DNA of 64,000 bases from assembly GCA_965262305.1 (NCBI GenBank), contig CBDHEY010000002.1:1798001-1862000 (forward strand), read 5' to 3'. A model generated the notes under the pieces. It was not told the DNA's origin. It saw nothing but the letters and a program-made list of their open reading frames with translations, and did not search any database. How positions within the stretch are numbered: the stretch's first letter is position 1; each line of letters opens with the position of its first letter. Shown here piece after piece: positions 1 to 9,803 of this stretch. Source of the DNA: CBDHEY01 sp965262305 (GTDB lineage: Bacteria > Pseudomonadota > Gammaproteobacteria > Pseudomonadales > Cellvibrionaceae). The translations under genes were made by a program, and so were the position numbers.

Positions 1-564
1 GTGATGGTGGAGTTCTCGCATCAGACTGTCGTGTTGCTGATCGTCGAAACTTAGCTTTTCAGAAAGGATGAGTATTCCGCCATTGATCATTGAGTTGTAG
101 ATATTAGTTAATAATGATTCTCGTTTCTCAATAGAGACGAATTGTAATGTAAAGTTTAAAACACACACAGACATAGGCTTAAAAACTGTACTTTCTATGT
201 CTGAGTATTCAAGGATTACTGGGTTTTCGGCTGCATCAGCATCAATAAGCATTTTGCACCTTTTGAGCATTTCCGTTGAATTATCTACCCCAACGATCAC
301 CACTTCTGGGCGATTAATTGCGTGCCGCATAGCCATGATGGATGCACCGAGCGAGCAACCAAGATCATAGCAATGAGTATTGGGTTGAGCATAGTTAGCG
401 GCTAGCTGACCTGTCATGTGCAAAATAGTACTGTAACCGGGAACGGATCGTTTAATCATGTCGGGGAAAACATCCACAACCTTGCTATCGAATACAAAAT
501 CATTGACTTCTAGCATGGGTTTGGAAAATAGGGCGTCTTTTCCGGTATTAGTAGTATCTGGCAT
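1..564 (-). CDS. cmoA: Carboxy-S-adenosyl-L-methionine synthase CmoA (3' end outside window)
   Basis: The reverse-strand frame is open from an ATG at 564 to the window edge, giving 188 codons without a stop. The product makes carboxy-SAM from SAM and prephenate; CmoB then uses it to form the cmo5U wobble base in tRNA. The translation carries the family signatures VFPDMIKRSVPGYS (about residues 33-46), the SAM-binding YDLGCSLGA, VLNFTLQFVS, and GGILILSEKLSF near the cut end. E. coli CmoA has about 247 residues, so roughly a quarter is missing. cmoB usually follows and would lie to the left of the window. Identification is by strong resemblance to E. coli CmoA throughout. Confidence 0.95.
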   Translation of the reverse strand, partial: MPDTTNTGKDALFSKPMLEVNDFVFDSKVVDVFPDMIKRSVPGYSTILHMTGQLAANYAQPNTHCYDLGCSLGASIMAMRHAINRPEVVIVGVDNSTEMLKRCKMLIDADAAENPVILEYSDIESTVFKPMSVCVLNFTLQFVSIEKRESLLTNIYNSMINGGILILSEKLSFDDQQHDSLMRELHHH

Positions 565-865
565 GGGGTGACTTCTGTGAGCTTCAATAACGGATTGTTT
601 ATATTAACTGGAACTCAAGGCGTTGGTTCAGAGTTTTCTAAAAAAGAGTGGCACGAAATATCGCACAAATGCTATGTAAAAGTACTTATAACATCTATCT
701 AGTTAGCAATTATTATCGTTAAAACAATCCAGGCAGCTAAAGCAGCGTTTCATTTCAACAAGTTTTATATTCTAACTGTGATAGTTGTCAGTCACAATCT
801 ACTACACTTAATTTGGTGACCTTCAACGTGTTGAGGGATGAGTATTTCGAAGAATTTAACACATC
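565..865. other. Divergent intergenic region, cmoA / TPR response regulator
   Basis: These 301 bases separate two divergent genes and must carry both promoters. I see no open frame of note. A TGTGA/TCACA pair at 777-796 has a 10-base spacer, which is wrong for a CRP site. No clear terminator or RNA is visible. Confidence 0.5.
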
Positions 866-2512
866 ATGGCGACGAAATATAATAGCTTATCAGTATTAAT
901 TGCAGACGATTTCAGCAATTTTCGAAGCACTGTGAATAGCATGCTCCTTGGATTAGGGGTACATACGATCGATATGGCCTCAAACGGCGAGGAAGTAATC
1001 GAGTGCTGCTCACGAAATAGATACGATATTATCTTATCGGACTATAACTTGGGAGAAGGCCGTAACGGGCAGCATGTTTTAGAAGAGCTTCGCTTTCGAA
1101 ATATGATTAATTGGTACAACATTTTTATTATGGTTTCAGCAGAATCGAGCCGCAATATCGTTATGTCTGCTTACGACTGTGAGCCAAACGATTATCTAAT
1201 GAAGCCCATCACAACAAGAATGTTAGAAAAGCGCGTTGATCGACTATTAAAATTACGCGAAAAACTAGCGCCAGTGCATGAGATCTTAGATCGTGGGGAT
1301 GAGCAACATGCAGTAGATAAGCTTATTGATATGTCCTTGGAAGAAAATAGGTACTCGACCTATGCCCAAAAAATGCTTGGTGAATTATTTCTCAAAAGAG
1401 GCGAATTCAATAAAGCAGAAAAACTTTATACAAAAACACTAGAAGTTCGCCAACTAGAGTGGGCTAGACTAGGGTTAGCTAAAGTAAAACAAAAAGTTGG
1501 TGAATTAGAAACCGCTGGGAAGTGGTTAAATCGTATTGTTGAAGATAACCCGCTTTTTTTACCAGCTTATGATGTCTTGGCGGATAATTGGGAACAGATG
1601 GGCAACAAGGAAGAATCCCAAAGAGCAGTAGAGCAAGCTGTAAATGTATCCCCAATGTCAATACTTAGGCAAAAACGCTTAGCAAGTATTGCTATTGAAA
1701 ATGGTGACACTTCTACAGCATTAGAAGCGCTAAGAAAAACAGTTAAACTTGGACGTCTATCTTGCCATGGTTCAGCGAAAGACAGTTTAGACTTCGCTAG
1801 AATTGTCGTAGGCGCTATTATTAGCGGAAAAGACCTTCCCGGATCTATATTTTCAGAAGCCCTTGAAATTCTCGATTCAGCAATAAAACACTTCGAATTA
1901 AGCGATAGTGATTCCGAAGATATTGTCGAAATTTCTGAGCGCGTGAAAGCTGCTGAAAACGGTGATTTATACACCACCACAGAGTTTAGAGCAATTCGAG
2001 AAGAAGATTTACTTGAGGAAGCCGCGATAGACGAAGATCTAGAAACGGTTAAAAACTTAATTGCTGAAGGTAGAGATAAGGAAGTAAGTTGGTTGCTTGA
2101 AAAGCTGAAAACTAAATTTGAAGATGATGAATTGTCTTTGAAAAAACTAGATAAGTATCTTGACGAACCTGTGAGTGAAACAAATAGAGAGCTTGTAGCT
2201 GAAATTAATCGCGAGGGTATTAGCCTTTATAGTTCAGGAAGATTTGAAGATTCTTTAGATTGTTTTGAAAGTGCTAAGAAACTGTTTCCTAAGCATGTCG
2301 GAATACAGCTTAATATTGCTCAATGCCTAATAGGCAAGTTGAAACTACAGGTAGACGATGAAATTGTATTTAACGAATGTATGGATGCTCTTAATATAGT
2401 GGAAAATTCAATTAATTCGGAGAATTCACAATATGATCGTTATTTAAAGCTAAAACAACTCGCCACATCAATCTATAAACGACCTTTTATGTTGCCAGGG
2501 GAAAAGTCATGA
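866..2512 (+). CDS. Response regulator with TPR output domain
   Basis: This is a 548-residue cytoplasmic protein. A REC domain (about residues 8-130) has the acidic pair Asp14/Asp15, phosphoacceptor Asp59 in ILSDYNLG, switch residue Ser91, and Lys113 followed by Pro in YLMKPIT. The rest is helical with TPR-like repeats (about 130-290 and again 435-500) and no DNA-binding or enzymatic domain, so the output is probably protein-protein interaction. The stop overlaps the start of the next gene, a histidine kinase, by 4 bases, which points to translational coupling and a cognate pair. The partner of the TPR output cannot be read from the sequence. Confidence 0.85.
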   Translation: MATKYNSLSVLIADDFSNFRSTVNSMLLGLGVHTIDMASNGEEVIECCSRNRYDIILSDYNLGEGRNGQHVLEELRFRNMINWYNIFIMVSAESSRNIVMSAYDCEPNDYLMKPITTRMLEKRVDRLLKLREKLAPVHEILDRGDEQHAVDKLIDMSLEENRYSTYAQKMLGELFLKRGEFNKAEKLYTKTLEVRQLEWARLGLAKVKQKVGELETAGKWLNRIVEDNPLFLPAYDVLADNWEQMGNKEESQRAVEQAVNVSPMSILRQKRLASIAIENGDTSTALEALRKTVKLGRLSCHGSAKDSLDFARIVVGAIISGKDLPGSIFSEALEILDSAIKHFELSDSDSEDIVEISERVKAAENGDLYTTTEFRAIREEDLLEEAAIDEDLETVKNLIAEGRDKEVSWLLEKLKTKFEDDELSLKKLDKYLDEPVSETNRELVAEINREGISLYSSGRFEDSLDCFESAKKLFPKHVGIQLNIAQCLIGKLKLQVDDEIVFNECMDALNIVENSINSENSQYDRYLKLKQLATSIYKRPFMLPGEKS

Positions 2513-3201
2513 ATGAAAAAATAGAAAAAATCGATTTTTCGATGGTATTAGCATCAAGTGTACATGACATGAAAAATTCCGTAGGAATGCTTTTGGCTTC
2601 ACTTGAATCTGTTATTCAAGCTTCTCCACCCGAAGATGATGATCAAGCCCAAAGGTTTCGTACACTTCACTATGAAGCGAATCGAATTAATGGTGAATTA
2701 ATTCAATTGTTAACAATATATCGCATGCAAAATAATTTTCTTCCTGTAAGAGTTGATGATCACTATGTGATTGATGTTTTAGAAGATCAAGTTGCCCGAA
2801 ATCATACCCTAGTTGAAACTGGTGATATTTGTTTGATATTAGACTGTGACGAAAATCTCCGTTGGTTTTATGATGTGGACTTAATAGGCAGTGTCGTACA
2901 TAACATTCTTGTCAATTGTACGCGGTACACCAAATCCGCAATCGATGTAGCCGCAGAAATCGTTGACGATATGCTTTGTATTACAATAGCCGACGATGGT
3001 GCCGGTTATCCAGACCACATGATTGAAAAGCCTTCAATGTTAGTCGAAGACGCAGATTTAAATCGTGGAGGAACGCATTTAGGGTTGTTTTTTGCCGAAA
3101 AAATAGCAGAATATCATAAGCAAAAACATCGATGTGGGTATATTAAACTCGCAAATGGTGGAAAGCTCGGTGGTGGTATATTTAAAATTTTTATACCTTA
3201 A
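2509..3201 (+). CDS. Small soluble sensor histidine kinase
   Basis: This 230-residue protein has no membrane segment and no recognisable sensor domain. A HisKA-like helix near the N-terminus contains His19 in SSVHDMKNSVGML. The HATPase domain shows an N box (HNILVNCTRYTK), a G1 box (ADDGAGYP) and a G2-like segment (GGTHLGLFFAEKIAEYH). It begins inside the last codons of the TPR response regulator (ATGA overlap), so the two are very likely partners. With no sensor of its own, the input probably comes from a bound protein. It could act mainly as a phosphatase; the sequence does not say. Confidence 0.85.
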   Translation: MNEKIEKIDFSMVLASSVHDMKNSVGMLLASLESVIQASPPEDDDQAQRFRTLHYEANRINGELIQLLTIYRMQNNFLPVRVDDHYVIDVLEDQVARNHTLVETGDICLILDCDENLRWFYDVDLIGSVVHNILVNCTRYTKSAIDVAAEIVDDMLCITIADDGAGYPDHMIEKPSMLVEDADLNRGGTHLGLFFAEKIAEYHKQKHRCGYIKLANGGKLGGGIFKIFIP

Positions 3202-3325
3202 ATATAAACTAGTTAGTCGCCATTAAAATAAGTTGTGAGTTTAATGAGATGAACCTACAAAAATAGGCGACAACCTAAAATTTAAAAATTACGAAAATTA
3301 ATTTTGATTTGGTACCAAGAAAAAT

Positions 3326-3730
3326 TTATAACTTTACCATCACAGATTTAGATTCCTCTAAACGATCCCGAAACATATCTGGAATGATTACAGGTTTATT
3401 CAACTTATAATCAAAGTAAACAATCACAACTTCGCCTTTCGCAACAATATTAGATGATTGGAATACTTCATGATAAACAGTAAATGAAGTATTTCCAATT
3501 TTTGAAACATCAGAGGTAATCTCAACAATTTCGCCTAAAAATATTTGTTTTATGAAATCAACACTGTAGTGCGCTACAATAAAAGGCCATTCCATGTAAT
3601 CTACATCCGGAATAATGAAATCAAAAAGAGGCTCTCGAGCACTTTCTAACCATACGGGTAACACTGTATTCCCGACATGTTGGAAACCGTCCGTTTCAGA
3701 AAATCTTGGTCGTAATTCTATCTTAAACAT
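3326..3730 (-). CDS. 4HBT-family acyl-CoA thioesterase (YbgC/FadM-like)
   Basis: This 134-residue single-hotdog protein has the family signature near the N-terminus: RFSETDGFQHVGNTVLPVW, with Asp14, His18 and Asn21 in the positions usual for the 4-hydroxybenzoyl-CoA thioesterase group, followed by LESAREPLF. Such enzymes hydrolyse acyl-CoA thioesters in the cytoplasm. The natural substrate cannot be read from the sequence. The gene lies 15 bases downstream of the M16C protease on the same strand and is probably co-transcribed with it, although no functional link is known. Confidence 0.85.
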   Translation of the reverse strand: MFKIELRPRFSETDGFQHVGNTVLPVWLESAREPLFDFIIPDVDYMEWPFIVAHYSVDFIKQIFLGEIVEITSDVSKIGNTSFTVYHEVFQSSNIVAKGEVVIVYFDYKLNKPVIIPDMFRDRLEESKSVMVKL

Positions 3731-3745
3731 TAGAATTTCCTGTAA

Positions 3746-6664
3746 TTACAATTCGTGAATATCATACCCTAATGATTGTACTCGTTTTAATTGAGCTAAA
3801 TCTGTGACTATGGCTATATTTTCGTTTTCTTTTTTAAGATAAGTTTCTGCGACTCGAACTAAATCATCAAGAGTCGTTTTCAATATGCGTTCACGAAATG
3901 TTTGTCTCACTTCGACCGTGCGGCCATTTAACTCCGAATGAAAACAACGTTTAGCTTTTCCAGCGGGTGATTCAGACGAATCCAGGCTGCTAACTGAGCC
4001 GAGAATCGCTTCCTCTAATTTTTGAACGGAATGTTTCGTGCTGGCGAGCCATTTTATTGATTGATCGAAATCGTCTAGTGTTTCTTCAAGCCGTGGATCT
4101 CTGTATGAATAGAATTTAAATGCACCTAAATTACTATCCTGCAGGGCTCCACCGCCATAGGCTCCACCTTGTTCTCTTATGGCAGTATGTAAAAAACCAT
4201 TTCTCAAAAATCCACCTAGAACGGCAAGTGGCGCAGCGTCAGGATGATTTATCGTTACAGTCTCATAACTCTTTGCACAAAAATTTACCTGCGAATTGGT
4301 GAGCCAAGCATCTTTGATTTTACGAGCGTCGGTTTTCAGTTTTAAAACATGACTACTATTAAAACCATCTTTGTCTAATTCAGATAAATTTTTAGCGAAA
4401 CCTTCAAGACGCTCATTTTCTGCAATCATTAAGAATTGCTTTTCGCCGGATACGATTAATTCATGAAGTGCCGATAGTTTCTCACTAAGACTTATTATGT
4501 TGTTTTCTTCTGCTAGTGATTTATTAAGTGATTTAAACTCTTTGAATCCGGCAAGTCCATTTGATCTATGAAAGTAATTTGCCAAACCACTAATACCACT
4601 TGTCGCCGCGGACATTGCCAAACCATGTCCGTTCCCTGTTATTCTTTGTTCATTATTTGTGTTTATCTGAGCAACGAGTTCTTTAATTCGTGAATGTTCA
4701 TCAAAGCGAGCATCTGTAATTGTATCGAACATTAATTGTGTTAGTTTTTCTTGGCGATCATTAAGCGCTTTTCCAGAAAAGCAATAGTGCGCAATAGTGC
4801 CTTGTTTATCATTTATTTCACTTCGCAATGAACTAAAACCAGAAAAATTACCACAAGTACTTGCTTGAAGCTTTTGAACTTCCAAGTAAGATAATTTTTT
4901 ATGGCCAAGCTCGGTAATTACATTGCTATACAGAGATAAGTGGCGAAGTAAATTTTCGTCGATTTCTGGCAGTTGAAAAATCACTTGTTGGTAAACTATC
5001 CCATTTGTGCCTGTCGCAAACTGTGTAATCTTAGCGTCATTTACTTGTTTGGTTTCACCGCTAACAAAATTTTCTGATTTAGGAACGTCACTCAATGTGA
5101 CTTTTGGTAATATATCAGCGCTGTCTTCCATTTCTTGTCGTGATTTTAGTGCAAGCGACTGTTCAACGATTTTTTGTTTTTCTTCTCTAGACAGGCCATT
5201 TTGAATTTCATCGAGTAAAGCGCGTTCGGCTTCATCTTTACTTTGATTGATGTTTTTGTCTGGAGACAAAACTAATCTAACTTTATGTGTGTTTTCTAAT
5301 AGATATTTCTTAACTAGCTCTTTAATAAAGTTCGGTGATTTAATTTCTTCCCTTAGTTTTTCCAACACCGGATCGATGTTAAGCAATTTGACTGGGTCGC
5401 CCCTATGAGTCGCATTGGTGAGAGCGGTTAATATCATTTGTAAACCATAAGGATAATGATCACCGCCTATTTCTCTTTGATGAAACTCTAACTGATGTAG
5501 TGCGGACTCCAAATCAGATTCTGGAACGCCATCTTCAGCAATTTTTTCTAATGTTTGCGTTATGGCGAATTCCACTTTATCGACTACATCTGGTTTGCAT
5601 CCGGACAATCCGCACATAAACGTAAGTTCTTTTTGAGAATCATCAAGTCCACACAAAGGTGAAGGAGCTAAACCCAAATCAGTCGTTTCTAGTAAGTGCA
5701 TTAAGGGTGCAGCACTATTATCTAAAAGAACACTTGAAAGGAGTTGTGCTCTTAGTGATTCTTCTAAGTTCGTACTTTGTCCAAGCAACCAACCCATTAC
5801 TATGTGTGTTTTTTCTGAAATATCAGCATCGTTATTAGCATAACTTTCTTGTACACGGAGAGGGGCGTGATACCGTTTTTCATCAGTCACAGAAATTATA
5901 TGATCCATTTTTTTGAACTGATTTAAGGCTTGTTCTTCAAACTTAGTTTGTAAGTCAACGGCCGGAATATCACCAAATGTCATAAATATAGCGTTGCTGG
6001 GGTGGTAATGCGTTTTATAAAACTTTATCAGTTCTTCATAAGTTAAATCAGGTATTGATTCTGGATCTCCACCACTGTTGTAATGGTAAGTGCTCGTAGG
6101 GAATAAATATTTACATAAGGTATGCCACAACTGGGAATTAACAGAACTCATGGCACCTTTCATCTCATTATAAACAACGCCTTTGTATTGCAACTGAGAT
6201 TCAATATTTTCCATTTCGGAAAATTCAAGTCTGTGTCCCTCCTGAGCGAAATCTAATTCATCGAGCCTGGAAAAAAAGACCGCGTCAAGGTACACATCTA
6301 ATAGGTTGTTAAAATCCTTCTTGTTCATACTTGCGAATGGATAAGCTGTCCAATCTGAACTGGTAAATGCATTCATAAAAGTATTCAATGACCTACGTGT
6401 CATCATAAAAAAGGGGTCTCTAACTGGGTATTTTTTGCTACCACAAAGAGCTGTATGTTCTAGAATATGTGCAACACCTGACGAATTTTGAGGAACGGTC
6501 CTAAGCGCGACTAAAAATACATTTTCATTACTCGGTGAGCTCAAGTGTATGTGGCTGGCACCTGTTTCAATGTGCTCAAACTCTTGAACTGAAACATTTA
6601 GTGATTGGACAAATTGTTCTCTAATAGGACGAAAAGAAGGATGGTGCGCAGGGCTAGGTGACAT
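3746..6664 (-). CDS. M16C insulinase-family zinc metalloprotease (presequence-protease type)
   Basis: At 972 residues this matches the single-chain M16C family typified by organellar PreP/Cym1. The inverted zinc motif HxxEH is present as His66-Ile-Leu-Glu69-His70 in SSGVAHILEHTALCGSKKYP, followed by VRDPFFMMTRRSLNTFMNAF. A downstream YNEMKGAMS segment probably supplies the third metal ligand. The family degrades short unfolded peptides in a closed chamber formed by two homologous halves. The C-terminal half keeps the REQGGAYGGGA segment. I see no signal peptide, so a cytoplasmic peptide-clearing role is likely. ATG at 6664 is the only plausible start for the full N-terminal strand. Confidence 0.92.
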   Translation of the reverse strand: MSPSPAHHPSFRPIREQFVQSLNVSVQEFEHIETGASHIHLSSPSNENVFLVALRTVPQNSSGVAHILEHTALCGSKKYPVRDPFFMMTRRSLNTFMNAFTSSDWTAYPFASMNKKDFNNLLDVYLDAVFFSRLDELDFAQEGHRLEFSEMENIESQLQYKGVVYNEMKGAMSSVNSQLWHTLCKYLFPTSTYHYNSGGDPESIPDLTYEELIKFYKTHYHPSNAIFMTFGDIPAVDLQTKFEEQALNQFKKMDHIISVTDEKRYHAPLRVQESYANNDADISEKTHIVMGWLLGQSTNLEESLRAQLLSSVLLDNSAAPLMHLLETTDLGLAPSPLCGLDDSQKELTFMCGLSGCKPDVVDKVEFAITQTLEKIAEDGVPESDLESALHQLEFHQREIGGDHYPYGLQMILTALTNATHRGDPVKLLNIDPVLEKLREEIKSPNFIKELVKKYLLENTHKVRLVLSPDKNINQSKDEAERALLDEIQNGLSREEKQKIVEQSLALKSRQEMEDSADILPKVTLSDVPKSENFVSGETKQVNDAKITQFATGTNGIVYQQVIFQLPEIDENLLRHLSLYSNVITELGHKKLSYLEVQKLQASTCGNFSGFSSLRSEINDKQGTIAHYCFSGKALNDRQEKLTQLMFDTITDARFDEHSRIKELVAQINTNNEQRITGNGHGLAMSAATSGISGLANYFHRSNGLAGFKEFKSLNKSLAEENNIISLSEKLSALHELIVSGEKQFLMIAENERLEGFAKNLSELDKDGFNSSHVLKLKTDARKIKDAWLTNSQVNFCAKSYETVTINHPDAAPLAVLGGFLRNGFLHTAIREQGGAYGGGALQDSNLGAFKFYSYRDPRLEETLDDFDQSIKWLASTKHSVQKLEEAILGSVSSLDSSESPAGKAKRCFHSELNGRTVEVRQTFRERILKTTLDDLVRVAETYLKKENENIAIVTDLAQLKRVQSLGYDIHEL

Positions 6665-7074
6665 GTATTCCTCGATATTAATTTGTGCAGATTACGAAAA
6701 CGCCTTTCGAAAGCATTTATGTTATAAATCATTTATTAATTTGATACTAGCTGATTATTCCGATCATTAATAAATATTGGCACAGCTCGCCAGTGAAAAT
6801 AAAGCGTATCAAACTTAAAATTAGACTATTTTTAATACTTGCTTTGGACGCCATATTAACCTTTTTTTCTAAATATTACATTGATAGAGTCAACCAGGAG
6901 TTTTAGACGATTTATGACCTTATCTTTGGTCCAAAGTAGCAAGATTCCATCACTTAATAAACAACGTGACAATACGATTATTGAAACCCTAATTTCACAA
7001 AGGTTCAAATTACAAAGGTAAATGGTTTTCATAAATTTTTAAAATTATAAGTAAACAAGTCGGGAGGAGTAAAA
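6665..7074. other. Divergent intergenic region, M16C protease / ior operon
   Basis: This 410-base AT-rich region holds divergent promoters. A 36-codon frame at 6914-7021 (start MTLSLVQSSK) has a GGAG 13 bases upstream, which is too far to be convincing, and resembles nothing I know. A short palindrome, CTTTCGAAAG, lies near 6708. The iorA ribosome site (GGGAGGAG) sits at the right end. I see no other gene. Confidence 0.45.
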
Positions 7075-7533
7075 ATGCAAATTACCGTTGATGGTGTAGA
7101 ACACACTGTTGAAGTCGAAGAAGAAATGCCTCTACTCTGGGTGCTGCGAGATGAACTGGGTATCTCTGGCCCCAAATTCGGATGCGGGATAGCTATGTGT
7201 GGTGCTTGCACAGTTCATATTAACGGAATGGCTCACAGATCTTGTACATTACCTGTTTCTGAAGTGAATGGGCCAGTAACCACCATCGAAGGTCTGGGAA
7301 GCCCTGAATCATTGCATGCTGTTCAAGAAGCATGGATTGAACATCAAGTTGCGCAATGTGGTTATTGTCAGCCTGGTCAAATAATGTCTGCAGCTTCGTT
7401 ACTCACTTTCAAACCTTCGCCAACAGACGAAGAGATTGATCAAGTCATGTCTGCAAACCTCTGCCGTTGCGGAACCTATCCTCGTATTAGAGCGGCGATT
7501 AAATCCGCGGCAACGAAATTGAAGGAGGCCTAA
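7075..7533 (+). CDS. iorA: Isoquinoline 1-oxidoreductase-type small subunit, 2x[2Fe-2S]
   Basis: This 152-residue electron-transfer subunit belongs to the xanthine oxidase family. The plant-type 2Fe-2S cluster ligands are Cys37, Cys42, Cys45 and Cys57. The second, helical 2Fe-2S domain has Cys95 and Cys98 (CGYCQPGQ) and Cys130 and Cys132 (CRCGTYPRI). The start has an excellent ribosome site. The gene is followed 2 bases later by the molybdopterin subunit and then by a dihaem cytochrome c, so electrons probably run from the molybdenum centre through these clusters to the cytochrome. The substrate is uncertain: the family includes isoquinoline, aldehyde and nicotinate-type hydroxylases. Confidence 0.9.
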   Translation: MQITVDGVEHTVEVEEEMPLLWVLRDELGISGPKFGCGIAMCGACTVHINGMAHRSCTLPVSEVNGPVTTIEGLGSPESLHAVQEAWIEHQVAQCGYCQPGQIMSAASLLTFKPSPTDEEIDQVMSANLCRCGTYPRIRAAIKSAATKLKEA

Positions 7534-7535
7534 TC

Positions 7536-9779
7536 ATGGGTAAAGTCGCTACAATAACACGAAGAACGCTTCTGATTGGATCGGCAGCTATTGCTGGTGG
7601 AGTCGCTTTCGGATACTGGAAATACAAACAACCTTTTGATAATCCATTACTCGCTGATTTAGAAGAAGGACAGTCATCATTAAGCCCTTATATATTAATA
7701 GATAAATCTGGAATTACCATAATCACGCCGAGAGCTGAAATGGGTCAAGGCGTTCATACAACGCTTGCAGCAATGGTCGCCGAAGAGCTCGAAGTAGAAT
7801 TGGAAGATATCAATATTGAGCATGGGCCAGCATCCCGTGCATATTTTAATGGTGCCGTTCTTGAAGAGGGTGCACCATTTGCGCCAGATGATCAAAGTAC
7901 TCTCGCAAATAGCATGCGAGATTTTATGCATGTTCCTGCAAAGTTTGTCGCGCTGCAAATCACAGGGGGATCCTCATCAACGCCTGATGGTTTTTATAAA
8001 ATGCGTTACGCAGGTGCCGCTGCGCGCCAGGTTTTGATTGAAGCTGCTTCTAAAAAACTTGGCGTAGCAGTGAAACAGCTCAAAACAGCGAATGGTAAAG
8101 TCATCGCCCCTAATGGAACGAGTATTGACTACACCGAAATTGCTAGCCTAGCTGCAAAATTTGATTTGCCTTCAAAACCAAAGTTAAAACCTCAAAATGA
8201 ATGGAGATTACTGGGAAAATCGCAACCTAGAGTAGATATGGTATCAAAATGCACTGGCACAGCCGGTTTTGGAATTGATGTAAGACTGCCAGGAATGCTT
8301 TATGCCACCGTTAAAATGAACCCTCACTTGGGTGCACCAATGAAACGCCTTGATGCTACTAAGGCGGAAGCTATGCCTGGCGTAAAAAGTGTAATCCCTA
8401 TCGATGGCGGGGTAGCTGTAGTTGCCACCAATACTTGGTATGCATTCAAGGCTGCTGAAAAACTCGAGATTACTTGGGAAGAAGCTAACTACCCCAAGAC
8501 GACCGAAGAAATGTTCAACATGTGTAAATCATGTTTTTCTGAAGACCATCAAGACAGCCAAATGCGAAAAGATGGTGATGTAGACCAGGTTTTTAAAAAT
8601 GCCTCTAATCACATTGAAGTTGAATATCGAGCGCCTTTTTTAGCCCATGCAACTATGGAACCTATGAATGCGACGGCGCTTGTGAAAGATGGTGAATTAG
8701 ATGTATGGGTCGGCACTCAATTCCCTACACGCGCTGCTGCCGAAGGCGCTGAGATCACAGGGTTTGACCCTTCAAATGTTCACATACATACGCCGTACTT
8801 AGGCGGTGGTTTTGGTCGAAGAGCCGAGATGGATTTTGTTATTCAAGCTATAACAATCGCAAAAGAAATGGAAGGCACACCAATCAAATTGACCTGGAGT
8901 CGTGAAGAAGATACTGCTCATGATGCATATCGCCCATTAGCTATTGCTAGAGTAAAAGGTGCGGTTGAAAACGGTATTCCAACTGCTTTAGATCTGAAGC
9001 TTTCTTCACCTTCCGTGATGGAATCGCAACTAGGCCGCTATGGTTTTTCTGTGGGTGGACCTGACGCAACAATTGTTCAAGCAGCGTGGGATCAACCCTA
9101 TAAAATTGCGAATTATCGTACCACGGGATATCGTGTTCCAGCACTGCTCCCAGTAAGTTCTTGGCGATCCGTGGGGGCCTCTCAAAATGCGTTTTTCAGT
9201 GAGAGCATGATAGACGAACTTGCTCACTTGGCAGGTAGAGACCCATTAGAGATGCGTTTAGACCTTATTGAGCATGAACCAAGCAAAAAGGTCCTTGAAA
9301 AAGTAGCGGAAATATCTAATTGGGGGGCACCTCTCCCTAAGGGGCATGGTCGCGGCATAGCGTTTTGTACTTCCTTTGGAGTTCCTACTGCTGAAGTAAT
9401 CGAAGTGATAACTACTGAAAATGGGCTCAAAGTATTGAAAGCGTTTGCAGCGGTAGATGTTGCTATTGCCCTTGACCCAAGAAACATCGAAGCCCAGGTT
9501 ATATCTGGCATAAACTTCGGCTTAGCTGCTGCGATTATGGGGGAAATTACAGTCAAAGATGGCAAAGTTCAGCAATCAAATTTTAATAATTATGATTCTC
9601 TTCGTTTACATCAAGCACCATCTATTGAAGTTGCAATACTTGAAAACAATGAACGTATAAAAGGAATCGGGGAACCTGGGACACCTCCAGCGGCGCCAGC
9701 CTTGGCAAATGCTATTTTTGATGTTTCGGGTAATCGTTTGCGAGAAATGCCATTTAATAAACATGTTCAATTTGTATAA
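7536..9779 (+). CDS. iorB: Isoquinoline 1-oxidoreductase-type molybdopterin-binding large subunit
   Basis: This 747-residue large subunit is of the IorB class. The N-terminus (ITRRTLLIGSAAIAGG) looks like a twin-arginine signal or anchor, so the holoenzyme is probably exported folded and works on the periplasmic side. Molybdenum-cofactor regions are visible: the segment starting PRAEMGQGVHTTLAAMVAEE, THE GGGFGRR motif, and the C-terminal GIGEPGTPPAAPALANAIF with the catalytic Glu. Unlike cytoplasmic xanthine dehydrogenases there is no FAD subunit; the small subunit and a dihaem cytochrome c flank it. Similar three-part sets oxidise aldehydes or N-heterocycles. The precise substrate cannot be assigned. 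Confidence 0.9.
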   Translation: MGKVATITRRTLLIGSAAIAGGVAFGYWKYKQPFDNPLLADLEEGQSSLSPYILIDKSGITIITPRAEMGQGVHTTLAAMVAEELEVELEDINIEHGPASRAYFNGAVLEEGAPFAPDDQSTLANSMRDFMHVPAKFVALQITGGSSSTPDGFYKMRYAGAAARQVLIEAASKKLGVAVKQLKTANGKVIAPNGTSIDYTEIASLAAKFDLPSKPKLKPQNEWRLLGKSQPRVDMVSKCTGTAGFGIDVRLPGMLYATVKMNPHLGAPMKRLDATKAEAMPGVKSVIPIDGGVAVVATNTWYAFKAAEKLEITWEEANYPKTTEEMFNMCKSCFSEDHQDSQMRKDGDVDQVFKNASNHIEVEYRAPFLAHATMEPMNATALVKDGELDVWVGTQFPTRAAAEGAEITGFDPSNVHIHTPYLGGGFGRRAEMDFVIQAITIAKEMEGTPIKLTWSREEDTAHDAYRPLAIARVKGAVENGIPTALDLKLSSPSVMESQLGRYGFSVGGPDATIVQAAWDQPYKIANYRTTGYRVPALLPVSSWRSVGASQNAFFSESMIDELAHLAGRDPLEMRLDLIEHEPSKKVLEKVAEISNWGAPLPKGHGRGIAFCTSFGVPTAEVIEVITTENGLKVLKAFAAVDVAIALDPRNIEAQVISGINFGLAAAIMGEITVKDGKVQQSNFNNYDSLRLHQAPSIEVAILENNERIKGIGEPGTPPAAPALANAIFDVSGNRLREMPFNKHVQFV

Positions 9780-9803
9780 GGTTTAACAATAAGGCGCGGC
9801 TAT

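Noticed and set aside
777..796. TGTGA-N10-TCACA pair resembling a CRP site
   Set aside because: The spacer is 10 instead of 6 bases, so it does not fit the CRP consensus.
3216..3271. GTCGCC/GGCGAC arms between the histidine kinase and thioesterase genes
   Set aside because: The loop is 44 bases and no T run follows; not a convincing terminator.
6914..7021. Possible 35-residue ORF MTLSLVQSSK...
   Set aside because: Its GGAG is 13 bases upstream, the sequence shows no recognisable features and the region is the promoter for iorA.
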